Assembly (NCBI RefSeq): GCF_947169445.1
Contig: NZ_CAMVPU010000074.1
Location: 1-13,600 of the forward strand
Length of the DNA: 13,600 bases
Reading direction: 5' to 3'
Source: an uncultured Butyrivibrio sp.
Lineage (GTDB): Bacteria > Bacillota > Clostridia > Lachnospirales > Lachnospiraceae
Positions 13,577 to 13,600 of the stretch are shown piece after piece (position 1 is the stretch's first letter; every line of letters begins with the position of its first letter). Position numbers and translations under genes: made by a program. The notes beneath the pieces are model-generated. The model was not told where the DNA came from, did no database searches, and saw only the letters and a list, made by a program, of their open reading frames with translations.

Positions 13577-13600
13577 ATCATGTGTTTCAGGAGGGATTAT

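Noticed and set aside
1..13600. tRNA, rRNA or CRISPR array
   Set aside because: No cloverleaf-like or regularly spaced repeat units were seen by eye; the boundary motif is spaced by whole genes, not spacers.

Overview
This is an AT-rich accessory region. Its short, well-spaced purine-rich Shine-Dalgarno sites, GTG/TTG starts and protein styles (XRE regulator with a membrane tail, PAP2 protein without the usual PSGH histidine, HicA/HicB subtype, TraX-like protein) fit an anaerobic Firmicute, most likely a member of the Lachnospiraceae. That placement is inferred from style; there is no rRNA or other marker gene. Every credible gene lies on the + strand.

Layout. (1) 1-802: the last codons of a MATE-family exporter, then a promoter and a hicA-hicB toxin-antitoxin pair in which hicA carries two frameshifts and hicB is intact. 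(2) 803-1130: no intact gene; a strong terminator and a short reading-frame remnant. (3) 1131-4159: a tight or overlapping run of five genes: flavodoxin-like reductase, GNAT, TmrB-like kinase fused to GNAT (frameshifted), GNAT, histidine phosphatase. (4) 4230-9836: seven mostly single-gene units (nitrilase-family hydrolase, GNAT-NUDIX fusion, APH-like phosphotransferase, MNT-type nucleotidyltransferase, SAM methyltransferase, NUDIX hydrolase, TraX-like membrane protein whose end is lost). (5) 10044-12031: a more ordinary operon of GNAT, nucleoside phosphorylase and a third GNAT that is cut off and joined to a foreign membrane-like tail, directly followed in frame by the C-terminal end of a tyrosine recombinase. 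(6) 12294-13576: PAP2-like membrane protein plus XRE regulator with membrane segments.

The most interesting point is region 4. Each of its seven gene boundaries carries a short related sequence, best seen as TATATTCCAG, placed just after the upstream stop codon and 18-44 bases before the next start. Two copies share the full 10-mer, three more differ at one base, and two are weaker. Two copies share a longer left half (TAACTCGGAA), one sits in a near-perfect palindrome, and one sits in an imperfect stem. Unrelated one-gene units in one orientation, a common boundary sequence, truncated genes at the edge and a tyrosine-recombinase remnant together suggest a gene-cassette-like array built by site-specific recombination. 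It does not show the integron attC consensus. This is a hypothesis; the repeated sequence is what is directly seen.

The genes have a common theme: acetyl, phosphoryl, nucleotidyl and methyl transfer, plus hydrolysis of small molecules. That is typical of drug- or metabolite-modifying accessory genes, but no substrate can be read from the sequence. Several broken genes (hicA, the TmrB-GNAT gene, traX-like, the last GNAT, the recombinase) show active rearrangement, although the A-run frameshifts could also be sequencing errors.
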